Shown here: piece after piece, positions 35,503-35,533 of the stretch
Numbering within the stretch: position 1 is the stretch's first letter
Layout of the letters: each line of letters opens with the position of its first letter
Origin: Flavobacteriaceae bacterium
GTDB lineage: Bacteria; Bacteroidota; Bacteroidia; Flavobacteriales; Flavobacteriaceae
Assembly: GCA_029934835.1 (NCBI GenBank)
Contig: JAOZLL010000008.1
Location: 17,020-52,552 of the forward strand
Direction of reading: 5' to 3'
DNA length: 35,533 nucleotides
The notes under the pieces: model-generated
What the model was told of the DNA's origin: nothing
What the model saw: the letters and a program-made list of their open reading frames with translations, nothing else
The model's database searches: none
Position numbers and translations under genes: made by a program

Positions 35503-35533
35503 ATGAGAAAACAGTATATAATACCTATGATTT
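35503..35533 (+). CDS. 5' end of the next gene (partial)
   Basis: ATG at 35503 opens a frame reading MRKQYIIPMI before the window ends. The promoter at 35438-35473 is well placed for it. The basic then hydrophobic start would suit a signal peptide, so another exported PUL protein is plausible. Too little is visible to say more. Confidence 0.45.
   Translation, partial: MRKQYIIPMI

Noticed and set aside
1-35533. CRISPR arrays, tRNA or rRNA genes, integrases or transposases
   Set aside because: No regularly spaced repeats, RNA gene signatures or mobile-element proteins were seen; nearly all sequence is accounted for by PUL genes.

Overview
The window is a large, almost fully collinear polysaccharide utilization locus (PUL) from a marine-type member of Bacteroidota, probably Flavobacteriaceae. 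The evidence is AT-rich DNA with no obvious Shine-Dalgarno sites, TAnnTTTG -7 promoter boxes, a SusC/SusD pair, a hybrid two-component system (HTCS), three type A T9SS sorting domains, and many SPII lipoproteins. Seven S1-family sulfatase domains, each with a Cys-type CxPxR site, point to a sulfated glycan. Two GH10 catalytic domains and two SGNH esterases suggest a sulfated, O-acetylated, xylan-like backbone. That substrate call is inference.

Layout. At 1-74 there is the tail of an upstream + gene, then a minus-strand GH5 lipoprotein (75-1088). A 215-bp divergent intergenic region with a perfect 18-bp palindrome follows. The plus-strand run then begins: sulfatase (1304-2965), HTCS sensor/regulator (2998-6927), SusC (7073-10252) and SusD (10260-11939). 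A hairpin-rich spacer (11940-12115) separates SusD from the enzymes. These are a sulfatase-GH10 fusion, sulfatases at 14840 and 16511, a sulfatase at 18238, a small membrane protein at 19714, a metallophosphoesterase-GDPD fusion at 20112, a sulfatase at 21982, tandem SGNH esterases at 23417 and 24527, a second GH10 at 25644, three T9SS-exported proteins at 27549, 29127 and 30919, a second phosphoesterase at 32716, and a seventh sulfatase at 33620. A new gene seems to start at 35503 and runs off the window.

How it could work. T9SS-exported proteins (a clan GH-A hydrolase, a beta-helix protein and an unknown FN3 protein) would cut or bind the polymer at the cell surface. SusC/SusD would import oligosaccharides. 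Lipoprotein and periplasmic sulfatases, SGNH esterases and GH10 enzymes would remove sulfate and acyl groups and cleave the backbone. The HTCS would sense a released oligosaccharide and activate the locus. Three promoters (upstream of 1304, 7073 and 35503) share a TCAAA(A/C)C box exactly 20 nt before TAT(C/T)TTTG, which looks like a PUL-specific activator site.

Most unusual points: the sulfatase-GH10 fusion; replacement by Pro, in both GH10 domains, of the His of the canonical GH10 motif; a phosphoesterase-GDPD fusion inside a sulfatase-rich PUL; and the unrecognised T9SS protein at 27549. No sulfatase-maturating enzyme, beta-xylosidase or alpha-glucuronidase is visible, so the locus probably continues to the right or depends on genes elsewhere.
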